This document shows, piece after piece, positions 1-9,005 of a stretch of DNA of 64,000 nt; the first letter of the stretch is position 1, and every line of letters starts with the position of its first letter. The translations under genes and the position numbers were made by a program. The notes under the pieces are model-generated. The model made no database searches, had not been told where the DNA came from, and saw only the letters and a program-made list of their open reading frames with translations. This stretch comes from Flavobacterium sp. NRK1. GTDB lineage: Bacteria > Bacteroidota > Bacteroidia > Flavobacteriales > Flavobacteriaceae. The DNA lies in the NCBI RefSeq assembly GCF_024054175.1, contig NZ_JAMXLA010000001.1, forward strand, positions 1,170,483 through 1,234,482, given 5' to 3'.

Positions 1-1311
1 TGTGCCGGGAGTTTGTATGCTTTGAAGATTATTATTAGTATTCAGGTCATTATACAGCATAACAGGCTCATCGTTTTCTATTTTTATAAGTCCATTATGA
101 AATGAAGAAACATAAACCTGCTTTTCATTAACAGGGTTAATTGCAATATCTGATATAGATGCCGCATTAAACAGCGCTTCATTAGTGATGGTTGACCATC
201 CTTTATCGGTAAATTTGCTTACTCCCAAATATTCTAAAGGATAAGGATTGTAATAAAAGCTATAGTCGCCATATACCGCCCAAAGCGCTGATGGTGATTT
301 TTTAATTCTGAAAATATTGCTTCGCTGGGGACCGTTGGGTGTTATACTTTCAAAACTAAGATTGTTAAACCCTGCCGAAAACATTCCGTTTGCCACTGTG
401 CCTATAAATAATGTTTCTGCTACAACAGTTGCACATGAAAAAGATGCATTTTGTGCTTCAGGCAATGGTATTACATTAATTTGTGAAGCCTGAATAAGAT
501 CCTGATTATATACTGTAACCCTATTGGCACAGGTAACTACCATGTACCCATTTGCCTCTCTTAAATCTGTAATAGCCGAAGGGAATGTGGTAAAAACAGC
601 CGTTCCGGCATCTGTAACCCTAAAAAGAAATCCCGCATCATCATTAGCGAACAACTGCCCTTCATAATCTACTATTCCGGAAAAATTTCCGGTAACATAC
701 TCTGTCCACTGGTTAAAATCATTAAGATTGGGATTTGAAAGACTAGCTGCCCTGATACCATTGGTAGACGACGCAGCAAAAATACGCCCGCCTAAAATAG
801 CACATTGCTGTACCGATATTTCCGCTCCGTTTGGACCCAGATAATAAGTATCGCCAAATTCAAGCGTGGCTATATTAAATACTGCAATACCAAAGTCGCA
901 CGATATATAGGCTTTACCCTGATATTCATAAATATGGTTAATGCGTTTTTTTGTAGCTGCAACAGTAGTTTCCTGCACTATGCCTATTTTGTTTACAATA
1001 GTATTATCACCGTTTATAACAATAAGCAAACCGTTGCTGTTGCCCACAAGTGTTCTGTTAAATTCAGCGCTGTGGTGCACTGCCGTAATGGTTTCTGCCT
1101 TAAGCCCGTCTACAGATGTTATTGTTTTAAGCTCGTTTGTGCCGAGGTTTTTTTCAAACATGGCACTGCTTGCCGCACCAAATACCCTGCTTGGTGACTG
1201 CGTAACATCTACAATATCGTTATACGAGAAAAAACTCCTCCAGGGCTGATTGGCCTGCCCGAAAAAAGTAAATGAAAGCAATAGAAAATATAGTGATAAA
1301 AATTTTTTCAT
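1..1311 (-). CDS. porZ: PorZ-like T9SS beta-propeller protein (5' part only)
   Basis: An open frame runs from an ATG at 1311 to the window edge without a stop, so the C-terminal part is missing. It starts with a signal peptide (MKKFLSLYFLLLSFTFFGQ). The mature part begins NQPWRSFFSYNDIVDVTQSP and continues as repeated beta-propeller-like blades. PorZ is known as a T9SS attachment-complex protein with such propeller domains and a C-terminal sorting domain, acting at the cell surface. The N-terminal WRS/SYNDI pattern and the blade-like repeats support the call; the C-terminal domain cannot be checked. A TATATTTG box lies 18 bp upstream of the start. A generic two-component-regulator propeller protein is the alternative. 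The presence of another T9SS module at 42-52 kb fits. Confidence 0.75.
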   Translation of the reverse strand, partial: MKKFLSLYFLLLSFTFFGQANQPWRSFFSYNDIVDVTQSPSRVFGAASSAMFEKNLGTNELKTITSVDGLKAETITAVHHSAEFNRTLVGNSNGLLIVINGDNTIVNKIGIVQETTVAATKKRINHIYEYQGKAYISCDFGIAVFNIATLEFGDTYYLGPNGAEISVQQCAILGGRIFAASSTNGIRAASLSNPNLNDFNQWTEYVTGNFSGIVDYEGQLFANDDAGFLFRVTDAGTAVFTTFPSAITDLREANGYMVVTCANRVTVYNQDLIQASQINVIPLPEAQNASFSCATVVAETLFIGTVANGMFSAGFNNLSFESITPNGPQRSNIFRIKKSPSALWAVYGDYSFYYNPYPLEYLGVSKFTDKGWSTITNEALFNAASISDIAINPVNEKQVYVSSFHNGLIKIENDEPVMLYNDLNTNNNLQSIQTPGT

Positions 1312-1328
1312 TAAAGCAATTATTTGCG

Positions 1329-1336
1329 CAAATATA
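1329..1336 (-). promoter_or_regulatory. -7 promoter box of porZ-like gene
   Basis: TATATTTG on the minus strand matches the Bacteroidota -7 consensus TAnnTTTG and sits just upstream of the ATG at 1311. No clear -33 TTG is seen at the expected distance. Confidence 0.45.
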
Positions 1337-1477
1337 AGGTAAAACGCGGTTATTGTATTTTTTGTATAGACAGAGGTTAAAATCTAATAAATCAAAATAT
1401 ACATTTACTATTTATGTTACCTGTTTTATTTTCTTACTTTATAATTACTTAACTTTATCAAATAGCTTTTACTACTT

Positions 1478-2089
1478 ATGAAACAGTTATTTTTAACACT
1501 ATTATTTATCAGCTGTATTAGCAAAGCCCAAACCATAAAATCTTTATATGATGATGAATATACTACTGTTGAAGGAGTGTATTATAAAGACACGCATAAC
1601 GATTTTGATAATTTTACAGGTACATGGAAATATACCAGTGGCACTACTTCATTAACCATAACACTTCAGAAAAAAACAATGATCCCTTCAAAATATGGTA
1701 GTGCTGATATTTTTCAAGATATGCTTGTTGGTGAATATAAGTATATAGAAAACGGCATAGTAAAAATTAATACACTGCCACAGCTTTCTTTAGATCTCGA
1801 TCCTTTTGATTACAATATCGCAGGGAGCATTATAGTAGGCCCCCTTTCACAATACTGTCTCAACTGCAGCTCTAATGACAGAAAAGTGCTTTTATTTTTT
1901 AACGACCCTGACCGTTATATATTAGGAATGTCAGGAGAGATGTTTTTTGAACGTGCTGATAGCGGAAATGTGCAAAAACTAAAACTGAAATTTAGGGCAA
2001 CCGGCAATAGGTTGGTGGAAGTAGGTACGACACCGCCTTATACCAGTTTTACAGTGCCGTTTGGTGAATATATTTTGGTTAAACAATAA
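1478..2089 (+). CDS. DUF6705-like secreted protein, array copy 1
   Basis: 203-aa protein with a signal peptide ending near SKAQ (about residue 18) and a mature part starting TIKSLYDDEYTTVEG. I recognise the pattern of DUF6705, a family of unknown function in Flavobacteriia (Y-KDTHNDFDNFTGTWKY, then a beta-rich lipocalin-like body). A CxxC pair occurs in QYCLNC. The array promoter must lie in 1312-1477. Its signal peptide (MKQLFLTLLFISCIS) differs from those of copies 2-4, which suggests that this is the founder or an end unit. The mature parts are nearly identical except for patches near residues 68-78, 107-118 and 150-175. Function unknown; probably periplasmic or outer-surface. Confidence 0.8.
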   Translation: MKQLFLTLLFISCISKAQTIKSLYDDEYTTVEGVYYKDTHNDFDNFTGTWKYTSGTTSLTITLQKKTMIPSKYGSADIFQDMLVGEYKYIENGIVKINTLPQLSLDLDPFDYNIAGSIIVGPLSQYCLNCSSNDRKVLLFFNDPDRYILGMSGEMFFERADSGNVQKLKLKFRATGNRLVEVGTTPPYTSFTVPFGEYILVKQ

Positions 2090-2109
2090 ATTACATTACT
2101 ACGGTATTT

Positions 2110-2721
2110 ATGAAAAAAGTACTATTCATCATCATATTACTATGGTTTGGCACCAAAGCCCAGACCATAAAATCTTTATATGATGATGAATATGCTGCCG
2201 TGGACGGTGCTTATTATAAAGATACACACAACGATTTTGATAATTTTACCGGCACCTGGAAATATACCAGTGGTACTACTTCTTTAACCATAACACTTCA
2301 GAAAAAAACAATGGTATCTCATGAATTCGGTAGCGATACTATTTTTCAGGATATGCTTGTTGGCGAATATAAATATATAGAAAATGGCATAATGAAAATT
2401 AATACGCTGCCACAGCTTTCATTAGATCTCGATCCGTTGGAATATAATATAACCGCAATTACTATAGTAGGTCCTAACTCTCAATACTGCCTTAATTGCG
2501 GACCAAATGACAGAAAAATACTTTCATTTTTTACCGACCCTGACCGTGATATATTAGGGATGTTAGGACAGATGTTTTTTCAACGTGCAGACAGCGGAGG
2601 TGTGCAAAAACTAAAATTGGAATTTAGGGCAGCGGGCAATAGGATGGTTGAAGTGGGTACTACACCGCCTTATACAAGTTATACAGTGCCGTTTGGTGAA
2701 TATATATTGGTTAAACAATAA
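2110..2721 (+). CDS. DUF6705-like secreted protein, array copy 2
   Basis: 203 aa, same length as copy 1, with a different signal peptide (MKKVLFIIILLWFGTKAQ) shared with copies 3 and 4. It is separated from copy 1 by 20 bp. The first 50 mature residues are almost identical to the other copies, including KDTHNDFDNFTGTWKY. Differences concentrate at residues 69-77 (VSHEFGSDT) and 112-117. The CxxC of QYCLNC is kept, followed by GPNDRK. Likely cotranscribed with its neighbours because the spacers hold no terminator. No function is known to me for the family. Confidence 0.8.
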   Translation: MKKVLFIIILLWFGTKAQTIKSLYDDEYAAVDGAYYKDTHNDFDNFTGTWKYTSGTTSLTITLQKKTMVSHEFGSDTIFQDMLVGEYKYIENGIMKINTLPQLSLDLDPLEYNITAITIVGPNSQYCLNCGPNDRKILSFFTDPDRDILGMLGQMFFQRADSGGVQKLKLEFRAAGNRMVEVGTTPPYTSYTVPFGEYILVKQ

Positions 2722-2742
2722 AATTACATTACGACGGTATTT

Positions 2743-3354
2743 ATGAAAAAAGTACTATTTATCATCATATTACTATCGTTTGGCAGCAAAGCCCAAACCA
2801 TAAAATCTTTATATGATGATGAATATGCTGCCGTGGACGGTGCTTATTATAAAGATACACACAACGATTTTGACAATTTTACCGGCACCTGGAAATATAC
2901 CAGTGGTACTACTTCTTTAACCATAACACTTCAGAAAAAAACAATGACACCTACCAAGTTTGGATCAAATAATATTTTTGAAGATGTGCTTGTAGGGGGA
3001 TATAAGTATATAGAAAACGGCATAGTAAAAATTAATACCGTCCCTCAGCTCTATTTAGATCTAGATTCCATAGAATATTATATAACAGGAAATGCTATAA
3101 TTGGCCCTAACTCTCAATATTGCCTTGATTGTGGGCCGAATGATAGAAAAGTGCTTTTAATTTTTAACGATCCTGACCGTTATATATTAGGCTACGACGC
3201 ACAAATGATATTTCAACGTGCTGACAGCGGTGGTGTGCAAAAACTTAAATTGCTATTCAGAACAATTGGCAACATGATAGTAGAAGAAGGCGTTACACCG
3301 CTATATACCAGTTACACCGTGCCTTTTGGTGAATATATTTTGGTTAAACAATAA
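2743..3354 (+). CDS. DUF6705-like secreted protein, array copy 3
   Basis: 203 aa, the most divergent of the four in its second half. It reads VPQLYLDLDSIEYYITGN where the others read LPQLSLDLDP, has QYCLDC instead of QYCLNC, and ends with a distinct GNMIVEEGVTPLYTSY. The signal peptide (MKKVLFIIILLSFGSKAQ) and the first 50 mature residues match copies 2 and 4. The 21-bp spacer before it equals the one after it except for one base. The frame is intact, so it is probably still functional. Secreted; function unknown. Confidence 0.8.
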   Translation: MKKVLFIIILLSFGSKAQTIKSLYDDEYAAVDGAYYKDTHNDFDNFTGTWKYTSGTTSLTITLQKKTMTPTKFGSNNIFEDVLVGGYKYIENGIVKINTVPQLYLDLDSIEYYITGNAIIGPNSQYCLDCGPNDRKVLLIFNDPDRYILGYDAQMIFQRADSGGVQKLKLLFRTIGNMIVEEGVTPLYTSYTVPFGEYILVKQ

Positions 3355-3375
3355 AATTACATTACTACGGTATTT

Positions 3376-3987
3376 ATGAAAAAAGTACTATTCATCATCA
3401 TATTACTATCATTTGGCAGCAAAGCCCAAACCATAAAATCGTTATATGATGATAAATATGCTGCCGTTGACGGAGCTTATTATAAAGATACGCACAACGA
3501 TTTTGATAATTTTACAGGTACATGGAAATATACCAGTGGTACTACCTCTTTAACCATAACACTTCAGAAAAAAGCAATGGTGCCTAACGATTTTGGATCA
3601 AAAAATATTTTTGAAGATGTAATTATTGGAGAATATAAGTATATTGAAAATGGCATAGTAAAAATTAATACACTGCCACAGCTTTCCTTAGATCTTGATC
3701 CACTTGACTACAATATATTTGGAAGTACTATAGTCGGTCCTAACTCTCAATACTGCCTTAATTGCGGACCAAATGACAGAAAAATACTTTTGTATTTTAC
3801 CGACCCTGACCGCGATATATTAGGGATGTTAGGACAGATGTTTTTTGAACGTGCAGACAGCGGAGGTGTGCAAAAACTAAAACTGAAATTTAGGGCAACC
3901 GGCAATATGATGGTTGAAGTGGGTACTACACCGCCTTATACCAGTTTTACCGTGCCTTTTGGTGAATATATTTTGGTTAAACAATAA
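3376..3987 (+). CDS. DUF6705-like secreted protein, array copy 4
   Basis: 203 aa, last gene of the array. The signal peptide is identical to copy 3, while the C-terminal half resembles copies 1 and 2 (DRDILGMLGQMFFERADSGG, then VEVGTTPPYTSFTVPFG). This mixture of segments suggests recombination between copies. Variable patch at residues 67-78 (AMVPNDFGSKNIF). The gene is followed within 6 bp by a strong hairpin terminator that also serves gdhA from the other side. Same family and same unknown function as the three genes before it. Confidence 0.8.
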   Translation: MKKVLFIIILLSFGSKAQTIKSLYDDKYAAVDGAYYKDTHNDFDNFTGTWKYTSGTTSLTITLQKKAMVPNDFGSKNIFEDVIIGEYKYIENGIVKINTLPQLSLDLDPLDYNIFGSTIVGPNSQYCLNCGPNDRKILLYFTDPDRDILGMLGQMFFERADSGGVQKLKLKFRATGNMMVEVGTTPPYTSFTVPFGEYILVKQ

Positions 3988-3992
3988 AAACA

Positions 3993-4026
3993 AAAAGGGC
4001 TGTCTCAAAAGTGAGACAGCCCTTTT
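3993..4026. terminator. Bidirectional terminator between DUF6705 array and gdhA
   Basis: A perfect 15-bp stem (3993-4007 with 4012-4026) with a 4-nt loop; the arms begin with AAAA and end with TTTT, so it works for both convergent units. Confidence 0.9.
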
Positions 4027-4046
4027 ATTTTATCTGTAAAGCAGTA

Positions 4047-5399
<1,353 letters not shown>

Positions 5400-5410
5400 T
5401 TAGTATTTAA

Positions 5411-5422
5411 GAAAACGTTTTC
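5411..5422. promoter_or_regulatory. Palindrome GAAAACGTTTTC in gdhA leader
   Basis: A perfect 12-bp palindrome with a central CG, in the style of LacI-family operators. It lies between the -7 box (5434-5441) and the gdhA start (5387), about where a repressor would block initiation. Operator role is inference. Confidence 0.4.
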
Positions 5423-5433
5423 GTAAATTTGGG

Positions 5434-5441
5434 CAAATATA
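5434..5441 (-). promoter_or_regulatory. -7 promoter box of gdhA
   Basis: TATATTTG on the minus strand, 46 bp upstream of the gdhA ATG, matches TAnnTTTG. The rest of the 318-bp gap 5388-5705 holds the palindrome at 5411 and the hairpin at 5619; nothing else was seen. Confidence 0.5.
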
Positions 5442-5618
5442 CAGTTTTATCAAAATTATGTATATAAACCTCACAAAATTGTTTTCTCCTCTAGTTTTAC
5501 AGCTAATTTATTCAATATGTTTAACCTGAAGATTATCTAACAACTATTTATACCGCATTTTAACAAAATTTTCGCAGTCATAAATCACTCAATCGTTGTA
5601 TACTATTATAAAAAAGAA

Positions 5619-5668
5619 AAACATTTAAGCCCATGATATCTTTAAATGAAGTCAGAGCTTAAATGTTT
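5619..5668 (-). terminator. Long-loop hairpin after the 135-aa gene
   Basis: Perfect 12-bp arms (5619-5630 with 5657-5668) around a 26-nt loop. On the minus strand the stem is followed by a T-rich run (TTTTTCTTTTTTA). It lies 38 bp past the stop of the gene at 5706. The long loop is unusual for a simple terminator. Confidence 0.5.
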
Positions 5669-5705
5669 ATTACGACTAAAGGATTTTATAAAATCAATTC
5701 AGCAA

Positions 5706-6113
5706 TTATCCTATCATAATTCCATCTTTAAATAAGATAGGTACTTCAGACACAAAATCTTCGTGTATAGAATGCGCTTTAAACGTATAGGTTTTATCAT
5801 AAAGCACATTATTTATAAAATACGTAACCATAAACTGGTTATCCAGCACAAGCACACTGTCTTCTATAAGTTCTATTTTAACTACAGATACCGGGGGAAT
5901 CTCTACAAAAGCATGTCGCAGCATTGAGGTTTTGCGTGGTTCGCCATTTATAATTCCCGATGCGCTCGATACTACCATAGCACCCTCAAGGGTATAATCG
6001 CTGTCGTTTATAAGGTAGGCATACCAGGTTTTTTGCATAAAATCGTCGTTCCATTCCTGTACTGCTGCTATATATACATTTTCTACCTTCGGAATTATTA
6101 TATCTTTTTTCAT
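5706..6113 (-). CDS. Conserved hypothetical protein (135 aa)
   Basis: Soluble 135-aa protein without signal peptide or membrane segment (MKKDIIIPKVENVYIAAVQE). It looks beta-rich, with the pattern TWYAYLINDSDYTLEGAMVVSSA followed by LRHAFVEIPP. I recall similar short proteins in Flavobacteriia, sometimes carrying a misleading phenylalanyl-tRNA synthetase name; nothing in this sequence resembles a synthetase. A TATCTTTG box lies upstream, so it is probably monocistronic. Function unknown. Confidence 0.7.
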   Translation of the reverse strand: MKKDIIIPKVENVYIAAVQEWNDDFMQKTWYAYLINDSDYTLEGAMVVSSASGIINGEPRKTSMLRHAFVEIPPVSVVKIELIEDSVLVLDNQFMVTYFINNVLYDKTYTFKAHSIHEDFVSEVPILFKDGIMIG

Positions 6114-6133
6114 TTTTATAAGGCTTAGAGGTA

Positions 6134-6141
6134 CAAAGATA
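6134..6141 (-). promoter_or_regulatory. -7 promoter box of the 135-aa gene
   Basis: TATCTTTG on the minus strand, 20 bp upstream of the ATG at 6113, fits TAnnTTTG. Confidence 0.5.
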
Positions 6142-6249
6142 GCTTAAATACCCAATTTGTAAAAGGCATATAAGTAACTGTACTTTGTGTTTTCTTTAGG
6201 AAAAATCAGTGTTTAATTTCTATAACTTTAAGTTACTAAAAATCATTGT

Positions 6250-6717
6250 ATGAAACTAATGCAAATTACCTGTCTTTCGCTTATTATGGCTCTCATAATT
6301 GGCTGCAAAGACGACAGCAAAAAACCACAGGGGCCTCAGGATCGTGAAACCGTGCCGGAAGCCATTACAGATACTCTTGCCGATACCGCACATAACAGCC
6401 AGAATTCACTGGACTGGGCAGGTACTTACAGCGGTGTAACACCTTGTGCCGACTGCCCCGGAATGAAAACCGACATTACATTAAACAGCGATAATACCTA
6501 CAGCCTGCAGGAGCAATATCTTGAAAAAGAGAAAACACCCCGAAGCTTTAAAGGGTCTTTTACCTGGGATAATGACAAAAGTGTAATTACGCTTGATGCG
6601 GAAGGCGACCACCATAAATTTAAAGTGATGGAAGGCAGCCTGAGGATACTCGACAAATTTGGCGATGAAAAACAGGGTGGAAAACCCGAAGATTTTGTAC
6701 TGCCGAAAGTGAAGTAA
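6250..6717 (+). CDS. NlpE-like copper-resistance lipoprotein
   Basis: 155-aa lipoprotein: the signal peptide ends in the lipobox LIIGC (Cys19). After a Pro/Thr-rich linker comes a single NlpE N-terminal type domain starting DWAGTYSGVTPCADCPGM, with the characteristic CxxC (Cys66, Cys69), followed by TDITLNSDNTYSL. E. coli NlpE is an outer-membrane lipoprotein that senses surface and copper stress through Cpx; this protein has only the N-terminal domain, as is common in Bacteroidota, and no Cpx partner is visible. Function beyond the family fold is inference. It shares a hairpin terminator with the convergent pheS. Confidence 0.85.
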   Translation: MKLMQITCLSLIMALIIGCKDDSKKPQGPQDRETVPEAITDTLADTAHNSQNSLDWAGTYSGVTPCADCPGMKTDITLNSDNTYSLQEQYLEKEKTPRSFKGSFTWDNDKSVITLDAEGDHHKFKVMEGSLRILDKFGDEKQGGKPEDFVLPKVK

Positions 6718-6721
6718 AAAG

Positions 6722-6743
6722 AAACCCACCTAATGGTGGGTTT
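6722..6743. terminator. Bidirectional terminator between nlpE-like gene and pheS
   Basis: A perfect 9-bp stem (6722-6730 with 6735-6743) with loop TAAT; AAA and TTT flanks on the two sides. It lies between the two convergent stops. Confidence 0.85.
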
Positions 6744-6748
6744 ATATA

Positions 6749-7768
6749 TTATATACTGGCTTTAAACTGCTCTAGAAAACGAACATCGTTTTCATAGAAC
6801 ATTCTTATATCGCCAATCTGGTATTGCAGCATCGCTATACGCTCTACACCCATACCAAAGGCAAAACCATTATATTTTGTTGCATCTATACCGCAGTTGG
6901 TTAAAACATGCGGGTCTACCATACCACAGCCGCCAATTTCAAGCCATCCTGTGCCTTTAGTGATCCTGTAATCAGTCTCAGTTTTAAGTCCCCAGTAAAT
7001 GTCTATTTCGGCACTTGGCTCGGTAAAAGGAAAGTATGACGGGCGGAGGCGTATCTTGCTCTTGCCAAACATTTCTTTTGTAAAATATAATAATGTCTGC
7101 TTAAGGTCGGCAAACGAAACATCTTTATCTATATAAAGCCCTTCTATCTGGTGAAAGATACAGTGTGAACGCGATGATATGGCTTCATTCCTGAAAACCC
7201 TTCCCGGAGATATAGTACGGATAGGCGGCTTGTTGTTCTCCATATAGCGCACCTGTACCGATGAGGTATGTGTTCTTAAAAGCACATCAGGGTTTGTTTG
7301 TATAAAAAAGGTATCCTGCATGTCGCGGGCAGGGTGATATTCCGGCAGGTTAAGTGCTGTAAAGTTATGCCAGTCATCTTCAATTTCGGGGCCTTCACTA
7401 ACATTAAAGCCTATGTTGGAGAATATATCAATTATCTGGTTTTTAACTATAGATATAGGGTGGCGTGAACCTACTGCAAAAGGTTCACCCGGACGAGTAA
7501 GGTCGCCATATACTCCTTTAGCTTCTTCTTTGCTTTCAAGAGCTTCCTGAATAGATGCTACTTTATCTTCGGCAGTCTTTTTCAGGTTGTTAACTACCTG
7601 TCCAAATTCTTTTTTCTGCTCGTTAGGAACCGCTTTAAACTCGGCAAAAAAGTCATTTAAAATACCTTTTTTACCTAAAAACTTAATCCTGAATGCTTCC
7701 AGCTCTTCTTTATTTTGCGTACTAAACGCTTCTGCCTCTGCAATATATCCTTTAATCTTATCTATCAT
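6749..7768 (-). CDS. pheS: Phenylalanine-tRNA ligase alpha subunit
   Basis: 339 aa, standard length for PheS, which with PheT charges tRNA-Phe. The N-terminal part is coiled coil (about residues 1-85). The class II core follows: [17 protein letters not shown], motif 2 region [20 protein letters not shown], and the C-terminal motif 3 [12 protein letters not shown]. Start [15 protein letters not shown] is typical. pheT is not adjacent, which is usual in Flavobacteriia. A TAAATTTG box lies upstream. Confidence 0.97.
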   Translation of the reverse strand: MIDKIKGYIAEAEAFSTQNKEELEAFRIKFLGKKGILNDFFAEFKAVPNEQKKEFGQVVNNLKKTAEDKVASIQEALESKEEAKGVYGDLTRPGEPFAVGSRHPISIVKNQIIDIFSNIGFNVSEGPEIEDDWHNFTALNLPEYHPARDMQDTFFIQTNPDVLLRTHTSSVQVRYMENNKPPIRTISPGRVFRNEAISSRSHCIFHQIEGLYIDKDVSFADLKQTLLYFTKEMFGKSKIRLRPSYFPFTEPSAEIDIYWGLKTETDYRITKGTGWLEIGGCGMVDPHVLTNCGIDATKYNGFAFGMGVERIAMLQYQIGDIRMFYENDVRFLEQFKASI

Positions 7769-7788
7769 TGTTATTCAGTAAAGTGGCG

Positions 7789-7796
7789 CAAATTTA
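7789..7796 (-). promoter_or_regulatory. -7 promoter box of pheS
   Basis: TAAATTTG on the minus strand, 20 bp before the pheS ATG. A TTG lies 24 nt farther upstream, slightly beyond the usual spacing. Confidence 0.5.
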
Positions 7797-7873
7797 GGCA
7801 TTTTTAATTTGTTGTGCTACCAAACCCAAAGTATAATTTTATGGTTTAACGCATATTAGCTTATAAATAAAAA

Positions 7874-7893
7874 CCCGATGAGAATTCATCGGG
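7874..7893 (-). terminator. Terminator of the 171-aa lipoprotein gene
   Basis: An 8-bp perfect stem (CCCGATGA/TCATCGGG) with a 4-nt loop, followed on the minus strand by TTTTTATTT; 7 bp after the stop of the gene at 7901. Confidence 0.8.
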
Positions 7894-7900
7894 CTTGCTA

Positions 7901-8416
7901 TTATTCCTCATAAGGCTCTATATATGTCTTCGCACTAGAGCATTCCATTTTAACTCCTTCTACATAGCATGCTATTATTTTAGAACAACCCCATAGTCTA
8001 TTCTCTTTGTCTATATACACTTCAGGACCGCAATCTCCTCCGCCCTCACATATCAGGTATGACTGCTCAAAAAGAGGGCCCTCTTCTATTTCATCATTCA
8101 CATAAAAGTTATCTCCTTTTTTATTCAGCCAACGGGCTACCTTAATTTTTTTGTCTTTGGTTGCCAGATAGACATAATAAAATGTTTCGCCGGAACTTAA
8201 AGTCTTCTGTTCCTTTATCTGAATAGTATTTAGCACTACCTTCCTATCTGCAAACAAATTGTCCTCAAGAAACTTTTTATAGGCAGTTGTATCTATATTT
8301 ATTACAACACTGCCTTCTTTAGCAACCGCAAAAGGCTTGTTTTTGGTTTTAATTGACTGACAACAGCAAAAGGTTAAAGAAAACAATATCAAAGAAAAAC
8401 TTTTAATGATACTCAT
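7901..8416 (-). CDS. Putative lipoprotein, unknown function (171 aa)
   Basis: Begins MSIIKSFSLILFSLTFCCCQS: a hydrophobic signal followed by a run of three cysteines (17-19), one of which is the likely lipidated residue. The mature part contains a Cys-rich patch near the C-terminus (LICEGGGDCGPEVYIDKENR, then WGCSKIIACYVEG and MECSS). This gives five cysteines that could form disulfides in the periplasm. I do not recognise the family. It stands alone between pheS and the gene at 8558 and has its own terminator. Confidence 0.65.
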   Translation of the reverse strand: MSIIKSFSLILFSLTFCCCQSIKTKNKPFAVAKEGSVVINIDTTAYKKFLEDNLFADRKVVLNTIQIKEQKTLSSGETFYYVYLATKDKKIKVARWLNKKGDNFYVNDEIEEGPLFEQSYLICEGGGDCGPEVYIDKENRLWGCSKIIACYVEGVKMECSSAKTYIEPYEE

Positions 8417-8507
8417 AATTATACGTGTTAAGAATGCGAGAAAATTAAGATTTTTTAGTTTATCACATTCTAAAAAATAAATATTTTTCTACATTCTATT
8501 CCAAACA

Positions 8508-8539
8508 AAAAAGCCTGTGAAGTAAAACACAGGCTTTTT
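8508..8539 (-). terminator. Terminator of the 118-aa gene
   Basis: A 12-bp perfect stem (8508-8519 with 8528-8539) with an 8-nt loop. The arms carry AAAAA/TTTTT, so it can act on the minus strand after the stop at 8558. Confidence 0.8.
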
Positions 8540-8557
8540 ATCTTATAAAACGGCTTA

Positions 8558-8914
8558 CTATTGTATAAGCCCTTTTTCCAGGAAATAATCTACTATGGCA
8601 CCCTTCATAAGTATCGCCTGCTCTCCGGCTTTAAGCGGAGGCAGTTCCTCTTTAACGGTATAATGCGGCCAGCCGTCTTCATCAAAAAATTCAAATTCAT
8701 AGTAACCAAAAGGTTCCAAAAGCCTGCAAATAGCTATGTGCATAAGGTTTACTTTTTCGTCTTTCTTGAATTTTTTATTAAACTTTCCAAGTTCCTGCAC
8801 GCCTATAAGGTAAATTATAGCATCCAGATCCAGCATTTCGCCATCGGCAAAGCGGTTACTTAATATAGTGACAAGCTGATCCCAGCGTTGTTTTAGTTGT
8901 TCGTCTCTTGACAT
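8558..8914 (-). CDS. Conserved hypothetical protein (118 aa)
   Basis: Small soluble protein, MSRDEQLKQRWDQLVTILSN, with a largely helical N-terminal half and a short acidic-aromatic segment (YYEFEFFDEDGWPHYTV) in the middle. No signal peptide. I recall similar proteins next to cvpA in Flavobacteriia but no function. It is divergent from cvpA, and both have good -7 boxes in the 91-bp gap between them. Confidence 0.75.
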   Translation of the reverse strand: MSRDEQLKQRWDQLVTILSNRFADGEMLDLDAIIYLIGVQELGKFNKKFKKDEKVNLMHIAICRLLEPFGYYEFEFFDEDGWPHYTVKEELPPLKAGEQAILMKGAIVDYFLEKGLIQ

Positions 8915-8933
8915 TTGTATGTTTTAAAAAACG

Positions 8934-8941
8934 CAAAGATA
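8934..8941 (-). promoter_or_regulatory. -7 promoter box of the 118-aa gene
   Basis: TATCTTTG on the minus strand, 19 bp upstream of the ATG at 8914. Confidence 0.5.
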
Positions 8942-8971
8942 GTGAGTTGAAATTTAATGCTCTCCTGCCTT

Positions 8972-9001
8972 TTGGTTTCTGTACCGTGAAGCCTATATTT
9001 G
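8972..9001 (+). promoter_or_regulatory. Complete Bacteroidota promoter of cvpA
   Basis: TTG (8972-8974, within TTTTG), a 19-bp spacer, then TATATTTG (8994-9001). This matches both halves of the consensus. The -7 box is only 4 bp before the ATG at 9006, so the transcript would be leaderless or start inside the annotated gene. Confidence 0.65.
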
Positions 9002-9005
9002 TAGC

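Larger units (their letters stand above)
1478..3987 (+). repeat. Tandem array of four 633-bp units
   Basis: Four genes of equal length start at 1478, 2110, 2743 and 3376, a period of 632-633 bp. The 20-21 bp spacers are nearly identical (attacattactacggtattt; copy 2/3 has one change). The unit is therefore gene plus spacer, as expected from tandem duplication by unequal crossing over. Confidence 0.9.

Noticed and set aside
805..1249. Overlapping plus-strand reading frames in the 5' region
   Set aside because: They lie antisense to the porZ-like frame, which has a signal peptide and blade-like repeats; the plus frames show no domain.
1478..3987. Regular 633-bp spacing as a possible CRISPR or tandem noncoding repeat
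   Set aside because: The units are whole genes with intact frames and signal peptides.
5706..6113. A possible phenylalanyl-tRNA synthetase name for this small gene
   Set aside because: No synthetase motif is present; the true pheS is at 6749-7768.
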